Below, piece by piece: positions 35,740 to 46,959 of a stretch of DNA of 64,000 bases; within the stretch, counting starts at the first letter, position 1, and the number at the start of each line of letters is the position of its first letter. A program made the position numbers and the translations under genes. The stretch lies in assembly GCA_936440205.1 (NCBI GenBank), contig OW387148.1, forward strand, positions 1,302,001-1,366,000, given 5' to 3'. The notes under the pieces were generated by a model. That model saw only the letters and a program-made list of their open reading frames with translations. It was not told where the DNA came from and made no database searches. This stretch comes from Lepidonotus clava. Taxonomy: Eukaryota > Annelida > Polychaeta > Phyllodocida > Polynoidae.

Positions 35740-35872
35740 CAGCGCCACCTGGCAGGGGACAATCGAACCCAGCGGGATACCTTTGGTGGCTCACCCTGGT
35801 GGCCAACTGATAAAGGTGCCCCCCTTCAGCACCACTCCCCCTGGTGGCGAGGGGCCGGGGACCCTGGCGGCC
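35740..35872. promoter_or_regulatory. Cluster of four CTCF-like sites, same orientation
   Basis: CGCCACCTGG (35743-35752), CACCCTGGTGGC (35792-35803), CCCCCTGGTGGC (35837-35848) and ACCCTGGCGGCC (35861-35872) all resemble the CTCF core CCMYCTRSTGG in one orientation. The third matches every position. TTCAGCACCAC at 35825-35835, overlapping its upstream side, equals the left half of the vertebrate REST site, which may be coincidence. The arrangement looks like a clustered insulator or domain boundary. This is inferred from motifs only. Confidence 0.4.
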
Positions 35873-36153
35873 GACACACCCAGTGCTAGCTGCTCCTGGA
35901 CGACCGCTGCCTCTTATTAGAGTCTGCTTGTGTCTTCTAAACAGATTTCTGAGCCACCGATTTGTTAATTTATCCTATTTCCTGTGTTATTGCTACAGGC
36001 ATTCTTCACAAGACAGTCATTAAGTATATTGATCATTAAGTATATTGGTGTCTATAAAGAGGTCTCGAAGTGGAACGACTTCATTTGCAGCTAAACTCAA
36101 TAAATGTTTTTGTGTTTCTTGGTCTAATTGCCTTCGAGTGCTTTGCCTTACAG

Positions 36154-36270
36154 GTGTCCATGTCATATAGGATCATTCAGCCAAGCCTTGCCTCTGAAAT
36201 TGGAACAAAAGTGTTAATTCAGTGCAAAGGGCGTAGCAGGAATATTACTTATTGGACCGGATACCACTGA
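36154..36270 (+). CDS. Possible Ig-like exon fragment
   Basis: A long pyrimidine-rich stretch with a CTAAT branch-point-like motif leads to TTACAG|GTGTCC (acceptor 36153|36154). From there 38 codons stay open to a TGA. They read VSMSYRIIQPSLASEIG, then TKVLIQCKG, then ITYW. The V-x-I-x-C followed by W ten residues later resembles strands B and C of an immunoglobulin fold, but the domain stops before strands D-G and the second cysteine. The frame upstream is open too and hydrophobic, which could be chance. It could be a terminal exon fragment, a decayed Ig exon, or not coding. Confidence 0.22.
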   Translation: MSMSYRIIQPSLASEIGTKVLIQCKGRSRNITYWTGYH

Positions 36271-37195
36271 GACGTGTACTATAACAACAATAACATAGAA
36301 AAACCTATGGTCAAATCATATTAGCATGGTAGAATCATTTGATATGATTTACAAATATAACATACATAATTACCTTCGATAAAGTATTACATTGCTTAAG
36401 TATTTATACACGAATTGCATGCTAACTTAAGGCCATTCGTGCACGTCTTCCGTTTGCTCTGGCTGTGATTTTGTTTCCCGGGCCGAGAACCGTCACGTCA
36501 TTGTAAAGCCATATATTCATCATTTACTGCGTAAAGCCGCGTCACGCACCAAAGTAAAGATTAGCTCTCTACAGCCGTTACAAAGTGCCCCTCTCTTTGA
36601 CTGGACGTCTCCCTTTGACTCACACCAACATCTTTTCACGGCCCATCAGTAGCGGCCAGTTTGTCGACCAGAGGGGACAGCTCTATCAGGTGTGTACCTG
36701 ACTTGTCACATCAAAGACACTGACCGTATAGGCGGGGTGTATCCCTTTACTCGGCTTTAAACACGCCTAAAGGGGGGCACACGAACTGCTGACTCGGCTG
36801 TTTGTCCGAAGTGGCATTCACAGTTGAAATTGTAAAAAAGGACTGACTATAAAGGGGATGTCACTGAAACGGTGTAGTGGTTTTTGATGTTTTTGTGTTC
36901 ATGGACTTACCTGTCACCGATTGTGGGGTACGAATAAAGAGCAACACAATACATAGGAATAAGACATGGACATGTATTATTATCATAGAAGATATGTAGT
37001 TTTAATATGATTGGTCCTTTTGATTTGGCATTTGATTCCTCTACGTATCGACATATTTCTGTAAGCTATAGCCAGCATTTTAGATCATCACAAATCTGAT
37101 AAACGTTTGTTTCAATTGTCCAGGCCAAAAGAGACAAATGATAGTAAACTGACAGTCGTGACTTGGGTCTATCAGAGTGCATATCGAAACAGCAT
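36271..37195. other. No gene seen
   Basis: AT-rich to mixed DNA without recognised features. Confidence 0.5.
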
Positions 37196-37199
37196 GATG

Positions 37200-37860
37200 C
37201 TCGTGCAACACGACATAGGCCGCTTAGACCCCCCTCCCCCTCCCAGCGGTCAGCCTCCCTCCTCCTGCCAGGGTTGGACACGCTGCGTAGATATAGGCCT
37301 TTACTCCACACAAAACTTTCACTTCGCATGACGCCGCCCCAACTTAACCAGGCGCGCGGGCGGCGCGGCGCGGCAGTACCTGGCGCGTAGCCAGCGCGGT
37401 TTGTCGCGCGGTGAATGCGCGCGGTGCTGGTCGGCGCGGGGTGAAAAGGGCTGGGCGACGATAGATATCTCCGGGCTGGACCACTTGACATCCCCCGTGT
37501 GCTTTATTTACCCCCACCCCCTGGAGCCCCCGCATTGTCCCCACCCTACCGGGGAGCGGTCTTACGCCTTGTTTGAACGCACGCACATCGCCGTCTTTTC
37601 AGATGTCGACGCGTCGTCGCGGCCGCCGCTCGTCGCGCGGCATAAAGAGCGTTTTGTCTCTCACCTGTCCTGTGGTTCTGGGGAAGGCCCGCCACTCAGA
37701 GAAAGCATACATGCTCGTGGTTTTGTTCTAGTCAGAAGGGCGGGGACAATAGGTACAGAACTAGGGCCCTGTCCCCCACAGCTTGCGTGTAACCCTTAAG
37801 ACAAGGGACCTGGCCGCGCCCAATGTGGTAGCAACGATAAGGGGCGGCTGGTTTCCTTCA
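37200..37860. promoter_or_regulatory. CpG-dense island
   Basis: Dense GGCGCGGCGCGGC-type words (about 37355) and the string CGCGCGGCATAAA (about 37634), nearly repeated at about 40814. Sox-like ACAATAGG at 37746-37753. Open frames over 130 codons exist on both strands and in overlapping phases, so they are composition effects. Its look is that of a promoter or enhancer island. Confidence 0.4.
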
Positions 37861-39141
37861 GACTTAAACCAGGGGCATATGAATGTATTTAAACTTTTCA
37901 CATAGTTCTATACATGCATCTGATCTCAATAGGTTTCCATACCTGTAAGAACCTAAAGCTGCCCCCAAGCACCTTTAGATAGTCAGCTCAAAACTTAGGT
38001 CAGTGAATGGGGTGCATGTAATATGAGAAGATTGTTACAAAAAGTGTTGATGGCTAGGGATAAACAGGGCTAAGACAGACTAGAGGTGCTGGATACTTAG
38101 AGGTAAGAAGACCATTCCACACGCCTCTCTGGCTCTCCCGGCTACCTAGAGGGTTTATTTCTTAGACAAATTTCTTAGACAAATACCCTCGTCCATATAT
38201 GTGTATATTCCTTATTGCGTCGTGGTTGTGCTGTCAGTCAAGCGGCAATGGGAAAAGGAAGGCAATATGTTTGACGAAGTCAGATATTCCACGTTCTGTA
38301 AGTGATTGTATAGAAATATGTTGATACCCAGTCGCGCATATTTTAACAAATATAGTTTTCATAGCAGCAAACGTGAAGTTTGACTAAATCTTACCGTCAA
38401 ACTATTAATCCTCTAAAACCTGTGTCTTATTTTTTTAGCAGAATCTTATCAGAGTCAAATTATTAAAGGGAATCAAACCAGCTAATAACTAATCCACTTT
38501 TTTCCATCTTTGTACCCCCCTCCCTCCCTCCACCGCCACCACCGCCACCACCGCCACCGAAGAATCTTTCGGCGAATGACACCAAGCAAAAAGGGGGGTA
38601 GAATTAAGCTTTGTGTTTATCCCTCAAGCCAGATCCCACCACGGCTTTGGGAGCAGTGACACAAGTCGGGGTAGTAGAGTGTGGGTACTCAACCAGCAGA
38701 TCTCACATCAAAGTGGTGCTGGGCCCGCCGCTGTCGGCCGTCTCTGTAATTGGAGTCAACTCCCTATGACCAGCCACCATAGCTATCTGATTAGGACCGC
38801 CCCACCCCCGCCCGGGGCCCCGACTCTCCCACTCCACAGGCCTGTCAACTTGGCGTAAACCTACAACTTTAAAATCAATTTACCCCAGGCAGGTGACAGG
38901 TTTGATGTTAAAAGTAAGTAAAATTACAGAGGTGGTCGTTTAAAACACATAAAGATAGGTATACGTGTGCGAACAGTGTCTATGAGTATGAGAAGTCTTT
39001 TTGTCGGTTGTTGTTATTGTGTGCTTTTTGTATGGGGAAAGTAGCAGTTTGGGGATTGTTGTGTGGGCAGGAAAAGAGGGCTATCAGTGAGCCGTGTGTT
39101 GTCTGCACCGGGCTTTATCTCCCAACTAATCCACTTTGCAG
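37860..39141. other. No gene seen; CCACCG microsatellite
   Basis: A short (CCACCG)n tract lies at about 38528-38559. The rest is unremarkable. Confidence 0.5.
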
Positions 39142-39308
39142 CGGCTTTCGGTGGCTGAGTCCATTGACTCGTGGCATATGGCTGCAGCTATCAGGTTCCC
39201 ATGTCAACCCCACCCCCACTCCTCTATCCTGAGAGAAGGGATCCCCCTACTGCTCCCTACTCCCTCCACCCCCTACCTCCCCGCCCTTTCAATACTTGTT
39301 TCTGATAG

Positions 39309-39603
39309 CATCTCCGATCCTAATTGCTCTTGGTTTGCATCTGTTGCTGGGTATACCCGTCTCAATTACATCGCCACTCTTTTTAAACGTCTATCACAGT
39401 GCAGCCAAACACAATGGGCGCGTGATTCTGAACGATTTTTTAACTACATGAGAATGACTAAGAGATTCACTGACAGCAGAACAATACGACGCCTGGACTT
39501 GTTGCTTATGGCTGTGGAATCAGCGGAACATGCAATGCGTTCAAATTAAATCCCCGATTGTTTGCCCAGTGTCAGAACATCACGCAATTATTGTTGGAAT
39601 AAA
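39309..39603 (+). CDS. Candidate terminal exon of unknown protein
   Basis: A long pyrimidine tract (about 39240-39300) runs into CTGATAG|CATCTCC (acceptor 39308|39309). The frame stays open for 79 codons to TAA at 39547-39549. AATAAA follows at 39598-39603, the spacing expected for a short 3' UTR. The product is basic and helical in look (DPNCSWFASVAGYTRLNY near its start, ending in MAVESAEHAMRSN) and matches no family I know. A longer version starting at another acceptor (39141|39142, with ACTAATC branch point) stays open through a Pro-rich low-complexity part and has an in-frame stop just upstream of that acceptor. Conservation or RNA evidence is lacking, so this may be chance. Confidence 0.3.
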
Positions 39604-40600
39604 GAGCGGTATATTGCCAATATTAACAGAGGGACTGGACAGCAATTAGACGACTATGCGGCTTAAAACCTACCCCTACCCCCTCCCCTCTGGCTACACC
39701 ACCCTCCCTCCCCCTCCCCTAATGCCCGTCCCCAATTGTTGTCCGGCCGTGCACCCATTACCAGCGCCGCACCCAGTGGCCTGGAACTGATATTAATGCA
39801 CAGTTAATCAGGGCTTAGGGGCCCAAAACCATTTCCTGCCATATGGTACTGAGCGCGCACCTGGTGCCTTACCTGGCCCGGGCCTGATGAGGCAATCCCA
39901 GGTAAGCACCAGGTAGTAACAGCAGGAGGGGAAGGTGGGGGGAGGGGATTGCCAACACTTACCTGTGTACACGTCACATCAAGGTGTTGATTATTTGTAC
40001 ACGTCGGTCTCAGGGAACGACAGTCTACATCTGTGTATCTATAATTGCATTGGCAAGAGCCAAACCACCTTATTGTACCTAAGAACACAACAACAAAATA
40101 ATATCAACGGATGGAGAGATTTCGAAAAGGGACAGGAAGGGGGCGCCCCGAAATAAAATCTTTAGGCAACCCATCCGAGGGCTAAAATTCAACGTTAGAA
40201 AAAAACAACTAAATTTAACGTTAGAGAAACAGAAATAGCAAAAATAGCCTCTGGGCTGCCCTCTAAATCCGTCCCTTCTATTCGACTCAGCGGCGTTCTA
40301 GCAGGAACGAAAGGGGAAGTCGGGAAGGAAGACAAATTTACAGTTGCAGAAACTTTGTTTAAGCTATTATGCTATTGTAAACCACAGCGTTTGGATATTT
40401 CGAAGATATTTTATGGAAACATTCCAACGCATGTTACTTGTTGACCTGGCCTTCTGCTGGCGACCTATTCTGCCTTAGTTGTGTCTTGTTTGATTGTATT
40501 CAGTAATTATCAGCGGGGTATCAATACTATAAACCCTTCAGACAATGGTCAGCCTCTATCCAGCCCCCCCCCCCCTGCATTAGGTACCCCACAATTCCGT
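39604..40600. other. No gene seen; C12 tract
   Basis: Pyrimidine-rich patch at 39665-39730 and C12 at 40564-40575. No exon recognised. Confidence 0.5.
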
Positions 40601-41240
40601 GCACTAAGTGCTACGGTCCAGCGTTATTAGCACATGGCGACAGCGGGGAGCGTTGTGGTACAAATCATCGGTCGCACGTGTCGCGTCGCCGTCGCTGGCG
40701 TGTCGCGCCGCGCCGCTAGCCGCCCGCCGCCCCCAAAGGCCGCGCGGGACTGTTTCCTAACTTCCTGATGCACTTTTGGTGTCGTGCTGACGTCCGCGCC
40801 CACCGACTCTGCCGCGCGGCATAAAAAGAGTGGAGAATTGGGGAGCGGAAAGCACGCACGTACAGAGCGTGAAGAGGGGTGTATTGGGGAATCGGAAAGG
40901 CGCGTAATTATAGCGTTACAAGTTGTGGGGGTCGGGGACAATAGGCGCGTTCTGCCGGGATGACTCTGTATGACCCTCCAGCCCAAAGTCGGCCTGACAG
41001 GTGTGGGGCCGGCCATGGAAGGTGTGGGCCGCCGCGGGAAGGTTATATATGGACTAACGAGCAGCTCAGGGCGGGGGTGAGCGGCTAATGAATTGCTCCT
41101 AACACCGCCCGGCCCGGCCCGGCCTTTGTACTCGCACCACTTTCCTTATTGAGGCCCGCTGCATTAGGGCAGGCCGCGAGTGGACTGACGGCCGCCGGGA
41201 GATGGAAAAAAGGGGCTGGGAACTGCAGACGGCCAGGAGA
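40600..41240. promoter_or_regulatory. CpG-dense island with GAGCAGCTC and Sox-like site
   Basis: Contains GTCGCGCCGCGCC-type words (about 40686), GCCGCGCGGCATAAA (about 40811), ACAATAGG (40938-40945) and GAGCAGCTC (41059-41067), the last followed by half-sites GAGCGGCTA and ATTGCTCC. Non-coding as far as I can see. Confidence 0.4.
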
Positions 41241-41736
41241 GGGTCACTAATAGGTGCATGATTTATTATAAATAGACATGAAAAACATATAAATCGATAA
41301 TTGCTACCATGTTGAAGATAGCAGTATTTATATCTAGACTTCTAAAGGTACCAAAGATAGAGATTTTTAAAATGCTTTCGAATTTTAATATGACAACCTG
41401 TCATTTTGATTTTATACAGCTATTGTATTACAAAGTTAGGAGTGTGTGAACTTATGTCTTTGTAAGAAGTACCTTATTCAGCACACCCATTGCAGAGCAG
41501 AATCTGCAACAACCTTGTCCGCGCCGTATGACTGGCTGTCCAAAATGCTGGGGAAAAACACACTCAAACACTAGATAACCCACCTAATGAGTAATATGAG
41601 ACACAACATTCACACAATGTATGCTCCAATGTCCATTTAATGTATACATAGACTGCTATTCTTTTAATCTGTATAATATGTTACTTGCCTTTTTGCCATG
41701 TGCATTTTAAGTGATACATCTCCCAGAACATTGTTC
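41240..41736. other. AT-rich, no gene seen
   Basis: Nothing recognised before the minisatellite. Confidence 0.5.
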
Positions 41737-42833
41737 GTAGTATAATTACTGACTGCCCTATTAGTAGTATATGACCCAATATATCTGTGAGTAGTATATG
41801 ACCCAATATATCTGTGAGTAGTATATGGCTGAGTGCCCTCATGAGTACCGTAAAACCCCTAATTTAAGCCGCGGCTTAAATAAGGGTTGGACTGATTAAT
41901 TGGAGCCTATGAAGCCTCAACTTTAAGGGTGCGGCTTAAATTAGGGTTTTACATAAGCTTGAACATAATGGCATCTCTGAAAAAAATTATGAAAAAAATA
42001 TCCAAAGAAAAACTGTAAAGTCAGGGTGCGGCTTAAATTAGGGTTCGGCTTAAATTAGGGGTTTTACGGTAGTTTAACTAAAGCTCCCACCTTTATGAGA
42101 AGTATATGACCCAGTTTTCTTGTGAGTAGCATATGATCTAATATCTGTAAATAGTATATGAGCCAGTGCCTTTGTGAGTAGTATATGACCCAGTGCCCTT
42201 GTGAGTAGTATATGACCCAGTGATCTTGTGAGTAGTATATGACCCAGTGATCTTGTGAGTAGTATATGACCCAGTGATCTTGTGAGTAGTATATGACCCA
42301 GTGATCTTGTGAGTAGTATATGACCCAGTGCCCTTGTGAGTAGTATATATGGCCCAGTGATCGTGTGAGTAGTATATGACCCACTGCCCTTGTGAGTAGT
42401 ATATGACCCAGTGCCCTTGTGAGTAGTATGACCAAGTGATCTTGTGAGTAGCATATGACCTAATGCCCTTGTGAATAGTATATGACCCAGTAATCTTGTG
42501 AGTAGTATATGACCCCATGATCTTGTGAGTAGTACATGACCCAATGATCTTGTGAGTAGTATACGACCCAGTGCCCTTTTGACTAGTATATGACCCTGTG
42601 ATCTTGTGAGTAGTATATGACCCCATGATCTTGTAAGTAGTATATGACCCTGTGCCCTTGTGAGTAGTATATAACCCAGTTTTCTTGTGAGTAGTATATG
42701 ACCCCATGATCTTGTAAGTAGTATATGACCCTGTGCCCTTGTGAGTAGTATATGACCCACTGATCGTGTGAGTAGTATATGACCCAGTGGCTTTGTAGGT
42801 AGTATTATAATCAGTAACCTTGTGAGTAGTATA
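41737..42833. repeat. 27-bp minisatellite, about 32 units, split by a MITE
   Basis: Consensus GTAGTATATGACCCAGTGAT plus CTTGTGA. Four units (41737-41844) lie left of the MITE and about 28 right of it. The period is divisible by three and the minus-strand unit lacks stops in all three phases, so minus frames of 123, 189 and 265 codons run through it (9-residue units such as HILLTRSLG and TGSYTTHKI). Lack of a promoter, splice signals or a unique flanking domain argues against translation. The array's evenness suggests fairly recent expansion, with older variants at the left edge. Confidence 0.95.
41848..42069. mobile_element. 222-bp MITE, TA target, inside the minisatellite
   Basis: Perfect 23-bp terminal inverted repeats (41848-41870 and 42047-42069) begin CCGTAAAACCCCTAATTTAA, with TA duplicated on both sides (41846-41847, 42070-42071). 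Interior repeats of the sub-terminal word GCGGCTTAAATTAGGG occur near 41932, 42029 and 42046. TA duplication and short size suggest a Tc1/mariner-type non-autonomous element. It splits a 27-bp minisatellite unit: GTA on the left continues with GTTTAAC on the right. Confidence 0.9.
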
Positions 42834-42839
42834 TGATGT

Positions 42840-44060
42840 TTAAGACATGTCCAATATAACCTAAAACGCATATGGCCCTAACCACACGGGAGTCCGTCGC
42901 AATACCCCATCCCAATAAAACGTATCATCAATTACCTGTGCTGATTTTTAACCTTGAGCCTGCAGCTGGTGATTATGATGTTTCCATGGGCCGCTTTTTA
43001 AACCACTTCCTCCCACATTTTTCCCTGTGGTTTTGGGGACAAATCAATCTGGTCAGAGGCTTTTAAGGCTGATCACCGGACATGACAATAGGTGGTTTTT
43101 GTGTGGGAGCTGTAGACAAAAGGCCTGGCGGGGCGGGGGGCGGGGGTCAGGCCCCATTGCTGGAGGTAATTGTCGCCGTGATAAACACGCCCGGCCCACC
43201 GCCGCCTCGTGCCCGCATTAAGTAGCATGAAACGTCCACCACTAAACAGCCTCAACTTTTGTCTGGGGGTGGAGTTGTTTTTTAATCGCCAAGATAACCT
43301 TTGGTGAGCATAGCGCCTTTTCAACAAATGAAACTCCACTCGGAGTTCTGGGGTTCTATTACAGGTGCGATAAGGCAAAGAGAGCCCCCAGGGGGAACAC
43401 TTGGGGAGGGAGGGAGGCCGGGTGGCCCCAGTCCCTACAGGTATACTGAGAGTTTTGTCATATAGCCTGGAGATAGGGTTAAGATACGTCAGATTACTGG
43501 TGGTTAGTGAGTGGGGAGGGTGGGTTGAGGGGTACATTTACCGCCGGTTTACGAGTGTAGCAAAGCTTGTCGCCGGGGGAGGAGACAAAGGGTGGTCGTG
43601 CCTCTCTGCGTCCACTCACTTCTCACAATCAAACCCCACTCCCACCCCCACCCTCGCCTTTTTATCGCCCATCGCTGGTTAAAATCGTATAATATGCCAT
43701 TAGTACAGGCACGACGGTAACAGGTGAGTGCGCGGCGGCCGCTGGGACTTGGCGGACACGTAGGGACCGCCAGCTATCAGCGAACTGACAAGGTATCGGG
43801 AAAGCGCATTAAATCCCCTATCACCACCCCACCTCCACCCCCTACGAAAAAAATAGAAAGGAAAAAAGCTGTCAGCCAGCATTGCGGCCAGAACATATGT
43901 CAAAGCACCCCCAAGCGGGCAATAGGACAATTATGGTGATTGGTTCTTTGACTGTGGCCGGACTCGGGGTTTTAAATTATGAACACGGTACGTATTAGCA
44001 GGGAGACCCGCCGACCACCGCGCCTTTGTCGGGGCTCAGGCCGTAAAATCATACCCCCGG
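42840..44060. other. GC-mixed DNA, no gene recognised
   Basis: GC-rich patches at 43100-43240 and 43370-43670, with Sox-like ACAATAGG at 43085-43092. CAG|GTGAGT occurs at about 43721 but without a pyrimidine tract, so it is a lone donor-like sequence. Overlapping frames up to 154 codons on the minus strand show no family signature. Confidence 0.4.
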
Positions 44061-45489
44061 AAAAATTGTCAATTTCTATTCTGGCTTAGCTTTGGTCCAT
44101 TTCTGACCGGTCATGGCTATAATGCGAATAAAAGGCGCGTTCGAGTCCCCATTTGTTTATATCAATTAAATATGTCGGAGAGCCCAAAGTGAACAGTGCT
44201 CATTGTTGAACTCGGCCGGCTGTAGTTAACATGCCATTTCCGATATCGCTCCGGGCGCCCAACTCGGAGTAAGTACCAAAACATGTTAATAGAATATAGG
44301 GTATCAGGAGGAAACTCCAGACACTTTACATATAACTACGTTATTTAGTAGCTTGAGTAATCAAAAAACACGAGCAACTACATTTCACAACAGACGCGCC
44401 CATGTGACGACAGGCTTGGGAATGAGGTTACCTAGTTTGGGGACTTGTCTAACTTGAAGTAATCTTTATGCGAATCTGTCGGGATTGTTGGACAAACATG
44501 ACAACATGATCAATCATGTGTGACGGTGGTGCTCATTGCGGCCACACTCTGGGTGGTAAATATATGATGGTTGTTTGTGTGTCTGACTGCCCCATAACTG
44601 TGTGGACCGCCTGTACAGAGAGAGGTCGGACAGGGCCACCAGTCATTGAACTCGGCTGAAAAGCTGCGGCTAAATAAAATATTGGATTGCCTAGAACAAG
44701 GAAGTTCACTCAGGGAATGACTATGTTTGTGGCCGCTTTGGTGCCCGCACAAAAGGATTGTTTCCAAATAATTATGAATGATTATGATGTATCAGTCTAG
44801 TGGAATCGGACGGGGCGATAGCAGGAATGGCGGGTAATGGAAGGGATGTAATTCGGAAGTTTGATGCATATATTACTTTTGATAATAGTTCATGGATACA
44901 GCCTCTATGTTGATAAGGCTGCTGTGATCATGTTGGTCGTTATGATTGTGCGGGACACTCAACAGTCAGTGTCGGGAGGGGAAATAGTCATGTACCATGC
45001 ATTTGATTTACAGTTATTGTTTATTCATTCACCTCTTTGATTGTAAGTTTGCATATTGATTTATTATGTAAGTCACCTGTATGGATTGATGATAGTGACC
45101 AATGTATGCAGTGTTAAATATTATAAAATGCGAATGATGATAAGTGGTCAGTACGTAGAGAGTGAGTATCGAAATCATATTAGGTAGTCCACGAGATTAG
45201 GTTGTCTATAAAGTAAGAGAGAGGGTCGTAACTAGTAGAGTACTTTAGGAATAAATTATTGTAAAGACTCTTATCTTTGCATGAGAGATGCCCTTTGCCT
45301 ACTTTCGTAGGATTTCCTACTGTTTGGTCATATTATAATGACGAAGACATTAACGAATGAGCACATTAAAAAATAGTGATATCGCAGCGGTAGTTAATAA
45401 CATGTGAATCGCTATCTGTTCGCTCGCAAAGTCAGGGGTATATTGTAAGCATGTATAAGAGGCTGCGCCATGAACCGTTAGGAGGGTGA
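44060..45489. other. No gene seen
   Basis: AT-leaning DNA without recognised features. Confidence 0.5.
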
Positions 45490-45745
45490 CCGTGCAAGTC
45501 TTTAAAAGTCTTACAAATGTCTTATATTGATTTTTTTTTTCAAATTTAAGGCCTTAGGTGTTCTTGCAGAGAGTCTTAGCAAGTTCTTAAATTGTATCTG
45601 ATTTTAAAAACGAAAATCAGACGACGGATTCATCAAAATGCCGCTTTTTTGCTGAGCGTTTTACAAGTGTCAAACGGTCCTAAATTTGTCAAATTTTGTT
45701 CTTGAATAGGTCTTAAAAATGTAATTTTTATTCATTCTTCTAAAA
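45490..45745. repeat. Probable old transposon remnant
   Basis: Repeated TCTTA/TTAAA words (AAAAGTCTTACAAATGTC at about 45507, AATTTAAGGCCTTAGG at about 45544, AATAGGTCTTAAAAATG at about 45706) resemble a widespread class of animal interspersed repeats rich in AAGTCTTAAATTT. I cannot assign a family, and no ends are clear. Confidence 0.3.
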
Positions 45746-46950
45746 GTTCATTTTTGAAAAAGCGCCATGGGCATCCTGATTGAAGAGGTATTATAAAGTC
45801 CGCGCCAGTAGCCATAAGCCCTAGTGACATCAACAACAAGCCTCGACCCGACGTCACGGCTGTCAGATATGAAATGACAAATAGTGTAACAGATGAAAGC
45901 TCAAGATGATTCTCAGTTTTATCTGACAGATACTAATTAACGTTTTTATCAGATATACGTCTGAGTCAGTAGTATCGGGGGCCTGAGGGGTCAGTATACA
46001 GATCTAAGTCGGCCTAAGTTGATATATTTTGTAATCGTTTTGTGAAGATTACGTATATTGCAGACACTTATGGATGTCTTCTAGTTTTACATAATTCAAA
46101 CCCATTGATGTAACCGGGAGCCTACGTAACTGGTTGTCTCAAGTGTTGGAATGATTAACTGATTCATGTGTTCAAATGGAAGAAACTTATTTGAATATGA
46201 AGGGATTAATTTCATAAATAGGCACACATACATCTTCACTTCATTCACTGTGTATCTTTTTTTAATCAACCAAGAGGCTGGTGTCCTTTGAGCGGATTTA
46301 CAGCTGTAAACGGTAGATGTAAACCGTTAGACTGCACGTTCTACTTCTCTGTATGACAGCTGCACACAAAGCTCTACACGTAGCAGACCTTTATATAGAC
46401 CGAGCTGTATGGCCGGCGTCATGTTGATCATCTCCGGCTCCACCTTTCATACACTGGAGGAGGTGGCTGTATTCTCCAGGGTGGTCGACCTAGATATGTC
46501 CTTTCTGTGCACAGGGAGGGGTAGGCATGACACATATTCAAATCAAAGAGTGCGCAGAGAATGAAACACATTCTATGGAGGACAGAGTGAAAAGAACACA
46601 GGATGCTGCGCCATACAAAGTGACACAGTTGCAGGCTTTGCGGCTGGGCTCCTCCCTTTTTGCAATGAAGCTTACTCACCGATTTTTAGAATGGCCTTGC
46701 CAAGAAAAAACACGAAGAAAGGAAGACATAGATGAATAGAATAATATGATATGATATATGAAAACGTTACATATGTTTCTGTTGATTTTAAATGTGTTAG
46801 TAGGTCTACTCTACGGCGTATCTTAATTTGATATCCTATGCATGTGTATTTACAAAATAGAAAAGCTTTTTTTCATTTAACGCAATGATTCCTATGCAGA
46901 AGTGTATTGCGCACTCCAAGCAGATCCCAAAGGGTATATCGGGCTGCCTG
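45746..46950. other. No gene seen
   Basis: Nothing recognised. Confidence 0.5.
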
Positions 46951-46959
46951 ATCAGTGAA

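Noticed and set aside
37408-37440. miR-124-like GCGGTGAATGC
   Set aside because: It lacks the TAAGGCAC seed of miR-124 and sits in low-complexity CpG-rich DNA.
42074-42871. 265-codon minus-strand ORF with 9-residue repeats as a gene
   Set aside because: It lies wholly inside the 27-bp minisatellite. The period alone keeps frames open, and there is no unique domain, promoter or splice signal. Kept only as a finding about the repeat.
43715-43730. CAG|GTGAGT as another recursive splice site
   Set aside because: The sequence before it (GACGGTAACAG) has no pyrimidine tract, so only the donor half is credible.
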